Positions 16,406-25,263 of a stretch of DNA of 64,000 bases are shown here, piece after piece. The position numbers were made by a program, and so were the translations under genes. Within the stretch, counting starts at the first letter, position 1. Every line of letters begins with the position of its first letter. The stretch comes from Asticcacaulis sp. MM231 (GTDB taxonomy: Bacteria; Pseudomonadota; Alphaproteobacteria; Caulobacterales; Caulobacteraceae), in assembly GCF_964186625.1 (NCBI RefSeq), contig NZ_OZ075108.1, positions 372,001 through 436,000 on the forward strand, read 5' to 3'. Under the pieces are notes generated by a model, which saw only the letters and a list, made by a program, of their open reading frames with translations, searched no databases and was not told the DNA's origin.

Positions 16406-17542
16406 ATGGCCGAAAGCCCGCTTGAGATTGGTGGCGTCTGTCCGCCGAAATTCGCTGCCGTAAAGGACGCCTTCGCGACCAATTTCAAAGAGGGCAAAGA
16501 ACGCGGCGCGCGATTTTCGGCGGTGATCGAGGGTGAGGCGGTGCTCGATATCTGGGCCGGTCAGGCCGACCGCGAAGGCGCCGTGCCGTTCAGCGATACG
16601 ACGCTGACGCCGGTGTTTTCGACCGGTAAGGCGGTGATGGCGGTGCTGATCGCGCGGCTGGTTGAGGCCGGCAAGCTCGATTACGAGACGCCGGTATCGC
16701 ACTATTGGCCGGAGTTTGGCCAGAACGGCAAGGCCGGCATTACGGTCGGGCAACTGATCTCGCATCAGGGCGGTTTGCCGGGATTCTCGCCGCCGCAGGG
16801 CCCGATGATCTGGTTCGATGTTGAGGCCACCCTGAAAGCCCTGTGTGAGCAGGCGCCCTTGTGGACGCCGGGTGAGGGATCGGGCTACCACCCCATAGCC
16901 GGCGGTTATCTGCTGGGCGAGGTTTTCCGTCGCGTCGATGGCCGCAGCATGGGCACCGCTCTGCGCGAAGATATCGCCGGCAAGTTCGGTCTCGATCTGA
17001 TGATCGGTACGCCCGATGCGTATGCCCCGCGCATCGCGGTCATGCAGAAACCGACCACCGCGCCTGATCTCGGCACGCTCGACGCCATCAAACAGGCGGC
17101 CTTTCTCGACAAGGGCTCGGCCCCTGCCGGCAAGGGCTCCGCGGATTGGCGCCGTATGGAGATACCATCGGCCAATACGCACGCCACGGCGCTCTCTCTG
17201 GCGCAGTTTATGGCTATCGTCGCCAGCGGTGGCTCGCTGCAGGGGCAGCGCATCCTGTCGGTCAGCACGCTGGGGCAGGCGACGCGCGAACGCGTCTATG
17301 GCCAGGATCGCGTTCTGCCGTTCAAGCTGTCGTGGGCGGCAGGCTTCCTGCGCAACACCGGCCTCAAGATCTATGGGCCGAACGACCGCGCGCTGGGTCA
17401 TAGCGGCTGGGGCGGTTCGTGCGCCATGGCCGACCCGGAAAAGCGCCTGAGCGTCGGTTATGTGATGAACAAGCAGTCGGCCTATCTGATCGGCGATCCG
17501 CGTCCGGTCGGGCTGATCGACAAGTTGTATGGTTGTTTGTGA
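16406..17542 (+). CDS. Serine hydrolase of the beta-lactamase/EstB family
   Basis: 378 aa. The catalytic SxxK motif is S72-T-G-K75 (PVFSTGKAVMAVL), the tyrosine motif is Y161-H-P (GSGYHPIAGG) in place of YxN, and HSGWGGSC near the C-terminus replaces the KTG box, as in class C-like esterases. No signal peptide is visible, so the enzyme is probably cytosolic and an esterase rather than a drug-resistance lactamase. The stop codon overlaps the ATG of the following small gene, so the two are probably coupled. Confidence 0.9.
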   Translation: MAESPLEIGGVCPPKFAAVKDAFATNFKEGKERGARFSAVIEGEAVLDIWAGQADREGAVPFSDTTLTPVFSTGKAVMAVLIARLVEAGKLDYETPVSHYWPEFGQNGKAGITVGQLISHQGGLPGFSPPQGPMIWFDVEATLKALCEQAPLWTPGEGSGYHPIAGGYLLGEVFRRVDGRSMGTALREDIAGKFGLDLMIGTPDAYAPRIAVMQKPTTAPDLGTLDAIKQAAFLDKGSAPAGKGSADWRRMEIPSANTHATALSLAQFMAIVASGGSLQGQRILSVSTLGQATRERVYGQDRVLPFKLSWAAGFLRNTGLKIYGPNDRALGHSGWGGSCAMADPEKRLSVGYVMNKQSAYLIGDPRPVGLIDKLYGCL

Positions 17543-17937
17543 TGAAGGCAAAACGTCCGTATAAGCCTCATACCAATCATGAGTTGAAGCTTATGCTGGC
17601 GGGAACCAAGCCTTTCGCGGCCTTTTCGTACCGTGAAGGCGAGGATGAAGCCTTTTATTTGGGCGACCAGCCTTTTAAAAGGCATGTAAAAAATGGCCAG
17701 TTAATGCGCTATGATTGGGTTTGTACCCAGCAAGGCGTGGAACTACACTTTGTCTTGTTCGCCCTGCCAGGAGAGGAGTGGCGGTTCAAGGCTTACGAGT
17801 TGATGTGGCGACTGTCTGAACAATGTGATTGGAATGATACGCTGGAGCGCATGGAAGGCACCTTGCTCGGTTACACGGATGAGCAGAACGAATGGCACAT
17901 AGCCAATCGTGACCATTACGAACTCCATCGTAATTAA
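17542..17937 (+). CDS. Hypothetical protein
   Basis: 131 aa from the ATG at 17542, whose A is the last base of the upstream stop codon (TGATG). Nothing recognisable beyond an acidic/aromatic soluble protein: GTKPFAAFSYREGEDEAFYLG and WRFKAYELMWRLSEQCDWND. No membrane segment or signal peptide. Third codon positions are more AT-rich than in neighbours, which hints at recent acquisition or low expression. It probably depends on translation of the serine hydrolase gene. Confidence 0.7.
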   Translation: MKAKRPYKPHTNHELKLMLAGTKPFAAFSYREGEDEAFYLGDQPFKRHVKNGQLMRYDWVCTQQGVELHFVLFALPGEEWRFKAYELMWRLSEQCDWNDTLERMEGTLLGYTDEQNEWHIANRDHYELHRN

Positions 17938-17940
17938 AGG

Positions 17941-18843
17941 CTAAATTGTAGCCACCTTGATCGCCTTCAACCGTCTCCACGCCCCAAACGCAAATACCAT
18001 CGCGCCGGCCCAGATAAAGGCGAAAGACACGCCGCGCAGCAGGGTGAACGGCTCGCCCTGGAACAGGCCGATGACCAGTGTGCTGGTCGGGCCAATAAAC
18101 TGGATAAAGCCCATGGTCGAAAGCGGCAGCCTGCGCGCCACATAGGAAAAGAGCGCCAGCGGCAGCACGGTTATGGGGCCGGTCAGGATAAACCAGAAGG
18201 CTTGCGACGGCACAAAGAAGTGCCCTTGTCCGTGGGACTCAAACCATACCAGATAGATCAGCGCCGGCAGAAAGAGATAGGCGCATTCGACGAACAGTCC
18301 CGCCAGCGCCGGCACGACCAGTTGTTTGCGCAGGATGCCGTAGGAGCCAAAGGTCACCGCCAGGGTCAGGGCAATCCACGGCACATGCCCGATGGCGAAC
18401 GCCTGGATAACAACGCCTGCGGCTGCCAGTGCGATGGCGCTTTTGCCCCAGTTATCGAGGCGCTCTTTGAAGAGCACCGCGCCCGCCGCCATGTTCAAAA
18501 GCGGGTTGAGATAATAGCCCAGCGAGGACTCGATGGTGTGGCCGTTGGTCACCGCCCAGACATAGACGCCCCAGTTGGTGGCCACCAGAATTGAGGTGAT
18601 CAGCAACATGGTGCGCAGATGCGCTGAGGCAAAGGCCGCGAAGACATCGGGCCATTGCTTCGTCAGGAAGACGAGGCCGCCTGCCCACACCAGCGCCCAT
18701 ACCGAACGGTGGGCAATGATCTCAAGCGCGCCACCGCCAAAGGCATGAATCGGCATGTAGAACAGCGGCACGAAGCCCCAGATCAGGTAACAGAAGATGG
18801 CCAGGCTGATCGGGGAACTGAGCCGTGAGGTACGCGTAGGCAT
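17941..18843 (-). CDS. rarD: EamA/DMT-superfamily transporter RarD
   Basis: 300 aa with about ten transmembrane segments. RarD landmarks: LIWGFVPLFYMPI near the start, EIIAHRSVWAL, NWGVYVWAVTNGHTIESSLGYY and YLNPLLNM, then FIQFIGPTSTLV in the second half. RarD proteins are drug/metabolite-type permeases, first linked to chloramphenicol sensitivity; the true substrate is unclear. It is transcribed leftward after asd but separated from it by a strong terminator, so it is probably a separate unit. Confidence 0.9.
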   Translation of the reverse strand: MPTRTSRLSSPISLAIFCYLIWGFVPLFYMPIHAFGGGALEIIAHRSVWALVWAGGLVFLTKQWPDVFAAFASAHLRTMLLITSILVATNWGVYVWAVTNGHTIESSLGYYLNPLLNMAAGAVLFKERLDNWGKSAIALAAAGVVIQAFAIGHVPWIALTLAVTFGSYGILRKQLVVPALAGLFVECAYLFLPALIYLVWFESHGQGHFFVPSQAFWFILTGPITVLPLALFSYVARRLPLSTMGFIQFIGPTSTLVIGLFQGEPFTLLRGVSFAFIWAGAMVFAFGAWRRLKAIKVATI

Positions 18844-18901
18844 GGACGTATATCCGGAAAAGAAAGTGCCTGAGGCACCTTTAAGTTCCTCAGAGCAAAA
18901 C

Positions 18902-18935
18902 GAAAAAGCCGGCGGAACCTGATGGTTCCGCCGGC
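18902..18935 (-). terminator. Intrinsic terminator of asd
   Basis: GCCGGCGGAACC (18908-18919) and GGTTCCGCCGGC (18924-18935) form a perfect 12-bp stem with a 4-base loop. Read leftward it is followed by a T-tract (complement of AAAAA at 18903-18907). It lies about 25 bp after the asd stop. Confidence 0.9.
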
Positions 18936-18959
18936 TTCAAACATCACAATTTGTGAAAT

Positions 18960-19988
18960 TTAAGCGTCTACGGAAACGATGACACCGCGTTCGTCGAGCA
19001 GTTGTGCGATCTGCACGGCGTTGAGCGCCGCGCCTTTACGCAGGTTGTCCGAAGCGCACCAAAGGTTCAGGCCATAGGGTACGGTCGGGTCGTTGCGGAT
19101 GCGCGATACGTAGGTGTCGAACTCGCCGACCACTTCGATCGGCGTGATGTAGCCGCCGGGCTCGCGCTTGTCGACCACGGCGACGCCGGGGGCTTCACGC
19201 AGGATTTCGCGGGCTTCGCGCTCATCGAGCGGGCTCTCGAACTCGACATTGATCGATTCCGAGTGGCCGACGAACACTGGCACGCGCACGCAGGTGGCGG
19301 TGACCTCTATGGTCGGGTCCATGATCTTGTGGGTTTCCACGACCATCTTCCACTCTTCCTTGGTCGAGCCGTCTTCCATGAAGACGTCGATGTGCGGAAT
19401 GACGTTGAAGGCTATCTGTTTGGTGAACTTCTTCGGGGTCTTGTCGCCCATGCCATAGATGGCCTTGGTCTGATCCCACAGTTCGTCCATGCCCGCCTTG
19501 CCGGCGCCGGCCACCGACTGGTAGGTCGAGACGACGATGCGCTTGATCTGCGCGGCATCGTGCAGCGGCTTCAGAACCGTCAGCATCTGGATGGTCGAGC
19601 AGTTCGGATTGGCGATGATGTTCTTCTTCTTGGCGTGCCAGACCGCATCCGGATTCACTTCCGGAATGATCAGAGGCACGTCCGGATCCATGCGCCAGGC
19701 CGACGAATTGTCGATAACGATGGGGCCGAGCTTGCCGATCTTTTCCGACCAGGCCTTGGAGACGTCGCCACCGGCGCTCATCAGCACGATATCGACTTTT
19801 GTGAAGTCGAATGTTTCGAGGTCGAGGCATTTCAGGGTTTTTGTGCCGAAGGAAATCTCAATACCCACCGATTTACGCGAAGCGACCGCGTAAATATCTG
19901 TAACGGGGAAGTTCACTTCTTCAAGGATCGTCATCATTTCACGACCCACAGCGCCGGTGGCGCCGACTACGGCGACCCGATAACCCAT
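18960..19988 (-). CDS. asd: Aspartate-semialdehyde dehydrogenase
   Basis: 342 aa NADPH-dependent enzyme that reduces aspartyl phosphate to aspartate semialdehyde, the branch point toward lysine/DAP, threonine and methionine. The Rossmann motif VVGATGAVGREM lies at the N-terminus. The catalytic-cysteine region is NPNCSTIQMLTVLKPLHD, and the substrate-binding segment contains ATCVRVPVFVGHSE. It works directly after the LysC kinase encoded at 62486-63754 in the same window. Length is normal. Confidence 0.97.
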   Translation of the reverse strand: MGYRVAVVGATGAVGREMMTILEEVNFPVTDIYAVASRKSVGIEISFGTKTLKCLDLETFDFTKVDIVLMSAGGDVSKAWSEKIGKLGPIVIDNSSAWRMDPDVPLIIPEVNPDAVWHAKKKNIIANPNCSTIQMLTVLKPLHDAAQIKRIVVSTYQSVAGAGKAGMDELWDQTKAIYGMGDKTPKKFTKQIAFNVIPHIDVFMEDGSTKEEWKMVVETHKIMDPTIEVTATCVRVPVFVGHSESINVEFESPLDEREAREILREAPGVAVVDKREPGGYITPIEVVGEFDTYVSRIRNDPTVPYGLNLWCASDNLRKGAALNAVQIAQLLDERGVIVSVDA

Positions 19989-20146
19989 ACTACCACTCCT
20001 GTAATGTCTTTCACGCAGACAGTCTGCGCAGGGCGCAAATGAGCCCTTTTCAGGCGTTTTACAAGAACGAATTGCTAACCGGTGGGTTATTGGCGGCTAA
20101 TGTGTCGGATTTGGCGGTATTTTTAGCGCCCAATCTTTAACGCCCT

Positions 20147-20563
20147 TTAGCGCCAAGCCTGGAGGCCATGGCGGTTGGCGGAGCGCAACACGCCATCGAG
20201 CGCGCCAATCAGCGCTTCGGTGGTGAAAGGCTTGCTGAGATGACCGTCGCCGCCGGCTTCAAAGCCCTGATCGACATGTTCGGCGCTTTCATTGCCACTC
20301 AGAAAAAGAATGGGCGTGTAGCCGAGGTTATGGCCGTCTTCCATCTGACGAATGGCCTTTACCGCCTTGATGCCCGACATCACCGGCATTTCCATATCCA
20401 TGAGGACGGCGTCATATTCGTTGATTTGGTACGCTTCGACGGCTTCAACGCCATCGGCGGCGAAATCGACGTCGATACCGGTCGGCGCCAACATGAGATC
20501 GATCATCTTGCGCAGGGTCGAATTGTCTTCAACGCACAACAGTCTCACAACCTTATCCTCCAC
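20147..20563 (-). CDS. Single-domain response regulator (CheY-like receiver)
   Basis: 138 aa receiver without an output domain. Acidic pocket E12-D13 (LLCVEDNS), phospho-acceptor D56 (DAVLMDMEMPVMSG), S89 at the switch position (FLSGN) and K111 (SKPF) are all in place. The start is a GTG at 20563; no in-frame ATG lies upstream. The cognate kinase is not in the window, so its pathway (chemotaxis, cell cycle or phosphorelay) cannot be told. Single-domain receivers are numerous in Caulobacterales. Confidence 0.92.
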   Translation of the reverse strand: MEDKVVRLLCVEDNSTLRKMIDLMLAPTGIDVDFAADGVEAVEAYQINEYDAVLMDMEMPVMSGIKAVKAIRQMEDGHNLGYTPILFLSGNESAEHVDQGFEAGGDGHLSKPFTTEALIGALDGVLRSANRHGLQAWR

Positions 20564-20708
20564 TTGGGCCGGCTCATGGATGATGAATCGCGACCTGTAA
20601 CATTCTTATACAATATGTGTCTTATCCAAACCTGAACAAGGACATTGCTTTTTTATACGGCTCATTTTGAGAAAAAGACGGGCCGCGAAGGACTTTCCTG
20701 CATAAACT

Positions 20709-21587
20709 ATGCCCGTGATTCTGGACCTATGCATGAGCGGCAGCAAAAACAGAGACGTGATCATTATCGGTGGCGGACCGGCGGGTCTGTCGTGCGCCAT
20801 CTGGCTGAAAAAGTTAGGTTTGGCGCCTGCGGTCCTCGAAGCCTCCGATCGGTTGGGCGGACTGCAAATGCGCAGCCCCTATGAGAATTTATGGATACCA
20901 GGGGTGCAGGGCCGCACCGGCCAGGAGGTCGCCGCCAGCCTTGCCGCCCATGCCGAAGCTTTAAGCGTTGAACTGCGCGTCAGTACACCGGCACTTTGGG
21001 TGTCCGAAGATGGTCTGGCGGTGCAGACGGATGCGGGCTTTCTGTTCGCGCCCTATCTCGTCCTGGCGACGGGCTCTACGCCGCGCGCCGGCGGATTTCG
21101 ACCGGCCCCTAATGTCGCTATTGGGCCCGGCGTGGCGATGGAGGCGCTGGAGGTGAGGGGCTGCAAGGTCGCCATCCTTGGCGGCGGCGATAACGCCTTT
21201 GATCAGGCGCGCTTTGTGCGCGATCGTGGCGGCCAGGTGACGATTTTCTCTCGCAAGGCTCCGCGCGCGCAGAAGCTGTTGCAGAACATGATCACCGATG
21301 TGCGGGTGGTCATCGGCGATTACACGGCGGATCAGGTCGGCATGACGGTCAATGGCGAATTGTTCGATGCGTTTGGCGTCATGTATGGCTTCGAGGCGGT
21401 GGTGCCAGAGGGCCTGGAGCTGCGACGGCTGGACGGCTATATCGATGTCGATCGCTTCGGCGCAACCAGCGTCCCCGGCGTCTATGCGTGTGGCGAGGTC
21501 ACGAACTACTGGCATCCATGCGTCACCACCGCGGCGGCGCATGGGGTGCAGGTGGCAAAACAGATTTCCCTGGCATTGGCGAGGTAA
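20709..21587 (+). CDS. FAD-dependent pyridine nucleotide-disulfide oxidoreductase-like protein
   Basis: 292 aa, thioredoxin-reductase fold. The FAD motif GGGPAGLSCA lies at about residues 21-30 and a second nucleotide-binding GGGDNAFDQARFV (for NAD(P)H) near residue 157. The closing FAD motif is SVPGVYACGEV. The CxxC redox pair of true thioredoxin reductases is absent, so it is more likely a ferredoxin/flavodoxin-type reductase. The next gene encodes a Rieske oxygenase, and such oxygenases need a reductase, which suggests but does not prove a partnership. ATG 20733 is an alternative start. Confidence 0.85.
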   Translation: MPVILDLCMSGSKNRDVIIIGGGPAGLSCAIWLKKLGLAPAVLEASDRLGGLQMRSPYENLWIPGVQGRTGQEVAASLAAHAEALSVELRVSTPALWVSEDGLAVQTDAGFLFAPYLVLATGSTPRAGGFRPAPNVAIGPGVAMEALEVRGCKVAILGGGDNAFDQARFVRDRGGQVTIFSRKAPRAQKLLQNMITDVRVVIGDYTADQVGMTVNGELFDAFGVMYGFEAVVPEGLELRRLDGYIDVDRFGATSVPGVYACGEVTNYWHPCVTTAAAHGVQVAKQISLALAR

Positions 21588-21687
21588 GGCGCAGAACTTT
21601 CTTGCCGCAGTGCGAAAATGTCGCGCTGTTTGCGGTTTCGGGCTATGCTATCTATACTGCCGATACTGTCACAGCCGAAGATGCCCC

Positions 21688-22788
21688 ATGCCTGATCAAG
21701 CCGCCCCTGCCACCTCTGCAAAAATCGCCTTCGGACAGGGCTTCCTGAAGGATTGCTGGTGGTTTGCCGCGCTTTCCGGTGATCTGGTGGCCGGTAAGCT
21801 GCAACGTTATGTCATCCTTGGCGAACCCGTCCTGCTGGCGCGCGATCTTGATGGCAAGGTCTATGCCGTGCGCGATATCTGTCCGCACCGCGCCGCCCCC
21901 TTATCCGCCGGCGAGATGGTCCGCGATGGCAAGGGCGGGGGATGCGTCGTACAATGCTGCTATCATGGCTGGACCTTCGATACGCAGGGCACCTGCAAGA
22001 GCATCCCCTCACTGACCGCCGATCAGCCGATGGATATCGAGAAGATCCGTGTGCGCAACTATGCCATCCGCGAGCAGCAGGGCATTGTCTGGATCTATAT
22101 CACCGCCGATCCGCGCCGCCCCACCGAGCCTGATCATGAGCCGCCTATTCTTCCCGGTGTGGTCGGTGGCAAACCTATTATCGTCGAGACTATGGATTTC
22201 GACAGCCATATCGACCACGCTGTCGTGGGCCTGATGGACCCGGCGCACGGTCCCTATGTGCATCAGCAGTGGTGGTGGCGCTCGGCCAAGAAGCAGCTTT
22301 CCAAGATCAAGCAGTTCGAGCCGCGCGAGTTCGGTTTCTCGATGGTGCGCCACGCGCCATCCTCGAACAGCCGGGCCTACAAGATCCTTGGGGGCGCGCC
22401 GGCCACCGAGATCACCTTCCGTCTGCCGGGCATCCGCTATGAGCATATCGAGATCGGCACTCAGCAGGTTCTGGGCCTGACCTGCCTGACGCCGATTGAC
22501 GACAACAGAACGCGCATCACGCAGATCTTCTGGTCGGATCACGGCCTCTTCCGCTTCATAGCACCTTTGTTCCGCTACGGCGCCAAGGCTTTCCTTAAGC
22601 AGGACGGCGACATGGTTAATCTGCAGAATGAGGGCCTGAAATACGACAGGTCACTGATTTGGATTGATGACGCCGATACCCAGGCCAAGTGGTATCAACA
22701 GATCAAGCGTGAATGGATGCAGTCGCGCGCTGAAAAGCGCCCGTTCGTCAATCCGGTGAAGGCCACCACCTTAAAGTGGACGTCTTAA
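21688..22788 (+). CDS. Rieske [2Fe-2S] aromatic ring-hydroxylating oxygenase, alpha-subunit type
   Basis: 366 aa from MPDQAAPATSAK at 21688. Rieske ligands are C65-P-H67 and C90-x2-H93 (ICPHRAAPL, QCCYHGWTFD); the loop between them is about 22 residues, slightly longer than usual. The catalytic domain carries the mononuclear-iron pattern HIDHAVVGLMDPAHGPYVH. The protein probably hydroxylates or demethylates an unknown substrate; the family covers aromatic, sterol and quaternary-amine oxygenases. Its upstream neighbour is an FAD reductase. The gene is followed closely by a GT87 membrane protein gene. Confidence 0.9.
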   Translation: MPDQAAPATSAKIAFGQGFLKDCWWFAALSGDLVAGKLQRYVILGEPVLLARDLDGKVYAVRDICPHRAAPLSAGEMVRDGKGGGCVVQCCYHGWTFDTQGTCKSIPSLTADQPMDIEKIRVRNYAIREQQGIVWIYITADPRRPTEPDHEPPILPGVVGGKPIIVETMDFDSHIDHAVVGLMDPAHGPYVHQQWWWRSAKKQLSKIKQFEPREFGFSMVRHAPSSNSRAYKILGGAPATEITFRLPGIRYEHIEIGTQQVLGLTCLTPIDDNRTRITQIFWSDHGLFRFIAPLFRYGAKAFLKQDGDMVNLQNEGLKYDRSLIWIDDADTQAKWYQQIKREWMQSRAEKRPFVNPVKATTLKWTS

Positions 22789-22814
22789 CCGCCATTTGAG
22801 CTTTTGCTGTCAGG

Positions 22815-24095
22815 GTGCGGGTTCCTGCTGCCGGAGACCCGCTTTTGGCCCTCTCAAACGCCTTATCCCAGATTCGTGACGCCGACTGGCTGAACGCCAG
22901 AAGCGTGCGCCTCTACGCCGTGATCACCTTCCTGCTGATTGGCATTCTGCCGATTGTCACGCGTCTGGTGACGGGGCACGGCTTGATTGACAGGTTCGGG
23001 GTGCCGTTCGGCGGCGATTATATCAGCTTCTATACCGCCTCCAAACTGGCGCTCGCGGGGCATGCCGCCGATGCGTGGCGGCCGGAGCTGCACGAGGCCG
23101 CGCAAGACACGGTCTTCGATCGTCAACTGAATGGCTATTGGGCTTTTTTCTATCCGCCGGCCTATTTGCTGGTCTGTATGCCTCTGGCCCTTCTGACCTA
23201 TGGCTGGTCAGTCGTGGTGGCGATGGCGACTACGACCCTGGCCGCTGTCAGGCTGCTGCACCTGTGGGTGAAGCGCATGATGCCGGATATCACGGGCGTC
23301 TGGTTGCCTTTGATCGCCTTTCCTGGCCTGTGGGTGAACATCGCCTGCGGCCAGAACGCCGCCCTGACCACGGCCATCGGGGCCGGCGGATGCCTGTTGC
23401 TGCAACGCGCGCCGGTGCTTTCCGGGCTGGTGTTCGGCCTGCTGGTGATCAAGCCGCAACTGGCCATCGCCATTCCGTTTGTTCTGGCGGCCGACGGGCG
23501 CTGGAAAACCTTTTTCGCCACAGGTTTCAGCACCGCTGCTCTGTCTCTGGCGGCCTTCTTCGTGGTGGGTCAGGAAGGCTATATGGCCTTTTTCGCCAAC
23601 AGCCACTTGGCGCGTGAAACCCTGGACAGGGGGCTGGTTGAGCCCTCGGCCATGCAAAGCGCTTTTGCAGGCCTGAAGCTCATCGGCCTTCCGAACGGGC
23701 TAGCCTATGCCGGCCACGTCCTTATTGCCCTGACCGCCCTTCTGTGGTCGGTCTTTATCATCCGCCGTTACCGGCCCGATGCGCTATCTTTGGGCGCCTT
23801 GCTGGTGTCCGTCACCCTGCTTCTCAGCCCGTTCCTGGTGAATTACGATCTGATGTTGCTGTCCCTGCCGCTGGCCTGGCTGATTGTGCAAGGCGTGCAA
23901 CAGGGGTTTCGGCCATGGGAAAAGATGGTGTGCGTAGGGCTGTATTTACTGCCGGCGTTGGCGCGCGGCCTGACCGACATGACGCATATACCTGTCGGCG
24001 CTCTGATGGTGGGCGTGATGTTTATGCTCGTTCAGAGCCGGATAACAAAAACGGCGGACATAACGATGCCCGCCGTTTTGAAGCCTGTTGCTTAA
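22815..24095 (+). CDS. Glycosyltransferase family 87 (DUF2029) membrane protein
   Basis: 426 aa with about ten hydrophobic segments. The first periplasmic loop holds GGDYISFYTASKLALAG, where the Asp pattern of GT-C enzymes is expected, and WAFFYPPAYLLVCMPLALL follows, both typical of GT87. Later segments include VIKPQLAIAIPFVL. GT87 enzymes are polyprenol-phosphate-mannose-dependent transferases in actinobacteria; the acceptor here is unknown. The assigned start is GTG 22815, and a shorter start is possible. It ends eight bases before the convergent TetR gene. Confidence 0.85.
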   Translation: MRVPAAGDPLLALSNALSQIRDADWLNARSVRLYAVITFLLIGILPIVTRLVTGHGLIDRFGVPFGGDYISFYTASKLALAGHAADAWRPELHEAAQDTVFDRQLNGYWAFFYPPAYLLVCMPLALLTYGWSVVVAMATTTLAAVRLLHLWVKRMMPDITGVWLPLIAFPGLWVNIACGQNAALTTAIGAGGCLLLQRAPVLSGLVFGLLVIKPQLAIAIPFVLAADGRWKTFFATGFSTAALSLAAFFVVGQEGYMAFFANSHLARETLDRGLVEPSAMQSAFAGLKLIGLPNGLAYAGHVLIALTALLWSVFIIRRYRPDALSLGALLVSVTLLLSPFLVNYDLMLLSLPLAWLIVQGVQQGFRPWEKMVCVGLYLLPALARGLTDMTHIPVGALMVGVMFMLVQSRITKTADITMPAVLKPVA

Positions 24096-24102
24096 CTTAG
24101 GA

Positions 24103-24777
24103 TCATGCGCCTTTCAGCGCCAACACAATCATATTGACCTGGACCGTCAGGCTCTTGCTCATGGCGTCGAGATCGAAAGTGCCGGTTTCATCGCTGGCCT
24201 GAAAGGCGCGGCGCAGATTGGCGAAACACAGGTCTTCGAGGATCAGTGAGGCGCAGTCGAGTTCGGCTTTTTGCGGCAGTTCCTTGCGAGCCTGAGCCGC
24301 TTTCAGCGTGTCGAGCAAAACGAAGCGGATCATGTCGCTCATGCGAGCCACGTCATTGACCTGCGAAGCGCCCTGGCTCCATTTCATGACAAAGGCTGAT
24401 AGGATCAGGCGGGCATTGTGCTGCGTCACTTCGTAGCCGCGCAGGAGTTGTTTGTGCAGGCGGCCAACCAGATCGAGCTTATCATCGTGGGCTTCGCGCA
24501 TCGCGCTGACCACGCGTACGTTCTCACTCTCGATCACCGTTAGGAAAATCTCATTCTTGTCGGCGAAATTAGCGAACAGGGCGCCTGTGGAAAGCCCGGC
24601 GCCGCGCGCGATGTCACGTAAGGTCGCGGCCTCAAAGCCGCGTTCGCGGAAAAGCTGGGTCGCCGAGTTAAGAATCTTGAGGCGATTGCGTTCCTTGGAT
24701 TTGGCGCGGCTGCCGAGTGGCACGGGCATGTCCTGACGGTTTATGGGGGTGGTTACAGTCTTGGGGAGTTCATACAT
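24103..24777 (-). CDS. TetR family transcriptional regulator
   Basis: 224 aa. The N-terminal helix-turn-helix at about residues 30-75 reads ILNSATQLFRERGFEAATLRDIARGAGLSTGALFANFADK, in pieces typical of TetR. The C-terminal ligand-binding region is all-helical and does not suggest an effector. A long gap (24778-25004) separates it from the next gene, which leaves room for its own operator. A basic linker (SRAKSKERNRLK) precedes the HTH. Confidence 0.92.
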   Translation of the reverse strand: MYELPKTVTTPINRQDMPVPLGSRAKSKERNRLKILNSATQLFRERGFEAATLRDIARGAGLSTGALFANFADKNEIFLTVIESENVRVVSAMREAHDDKLDLVGRLHKQLLRGYEVTQHNARLILSAFVMKWSQGASQVNDVARMSDMIRFVLLDTLKAAQARKELPQKAELDCASLILEDLCFANLRRAFQASDETGTFDLDAMSKSLTVQVNMIVLALKGA

Positions 24778-24873
24778 ACGCTTCTACTCGAAACACAAAA
24801 AATAAGTTTACCTTGGGGCAGGTCTATTCGGCCTTGCTTCCTACTTAGTATACGGTTTGGCCTATTACAATGG

Positions 24874-24883
24874 ACACTAGTGT
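24874..24883. promoter_or_regulatory. Short palindrome, possible TetR operator
   Basis: The 10-bp palindrome ACACTAGTGT lies about 100 bp upstream of the TetR start in the divergent gap. TetR repressors bind palindromes of this general kind, but the site is short and the assignment is only a guess. Confidence 0.25.
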
Positions 24884-25004
24884 TATTTTATACGTTGTCA
24901 TGAAGTACGCACAAAGCCAGGCTTTTAACGATCGGCAAGACAGGTTCCGTCGTAGCTTTTTATAAAAATCTCGACTTTTGGCTATAAAAAGGCGATAGAG
25001 CATC

Positions 25005-25208
25005 ATGCGCGACATTCTGCTTCCCTTGGCCCTCGTGGCGATGTTTTCTGTGCTGGTCGTTCTGGGGATCGGCCTATTCAGCCTCGTGCGCGGTGGCACG
25101 TTTCGTGAAAACTGGTCGAACAAGATCATGCGTTTGCGGGTGCTGTTGCAGGCTGTCGCTATTGTCCTGCTGCTCCTGACCATCTGGGCGACACAGCATT
25201 CTTCTTAA
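25005..25208 (+). CDS. Small twin-transmembrane protein (HIG1-like)
   Basis: 67 aa with two hydrophobic segments, LPLALVAMFSVLVVLGIGLF and LRVLLQAVAIVLLLLTIWA, joined by a short basic hairpin that contains RGGTFRENWSNKIMRLRV. This is the pattern of the small twin-TM proteins related to the HIG1/RCF domain that in alphaproteobacteria precede the cobalamin adenosyltransferase gene, as here. A respiratory-complex link is inferred from the eukaryotic relatives only. Confidence 0.85.
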   Translation: MRDILLPLALVAMFSVLVVLGIGLFSLVRGGTFRENWSNKIMRLRVLLQAVAIVLLLLTIWATQHSS

Positions 25209-25263
25209 CACCGCAGTCCAAATGAGATTTGGCGAATTCAGCGCTGCCTGTTACTGAGGCCTC

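Noticed and set aside
16382..17551. 389-codon leftward frame opposite the serine hydrolase gene
   Set aside because: Antisense to a gene whose catalytic motifs are all intact; the frame is Arg-rich, as expected for a shadow frame.
17541..17937. Extension of the small gene after the serine hydrolase upstream to 17419
   Set aside because: The extension overlaps the hydrolase coding sequence and its residues look out of frame; the coupled ATG at 17542 is better.
25209..25263. Cobalamin riboswitch before the PduO adenosyltransferase gene
   Set aside because: The gap is only 55 bp and shows no B12-box-like conserved sequence.
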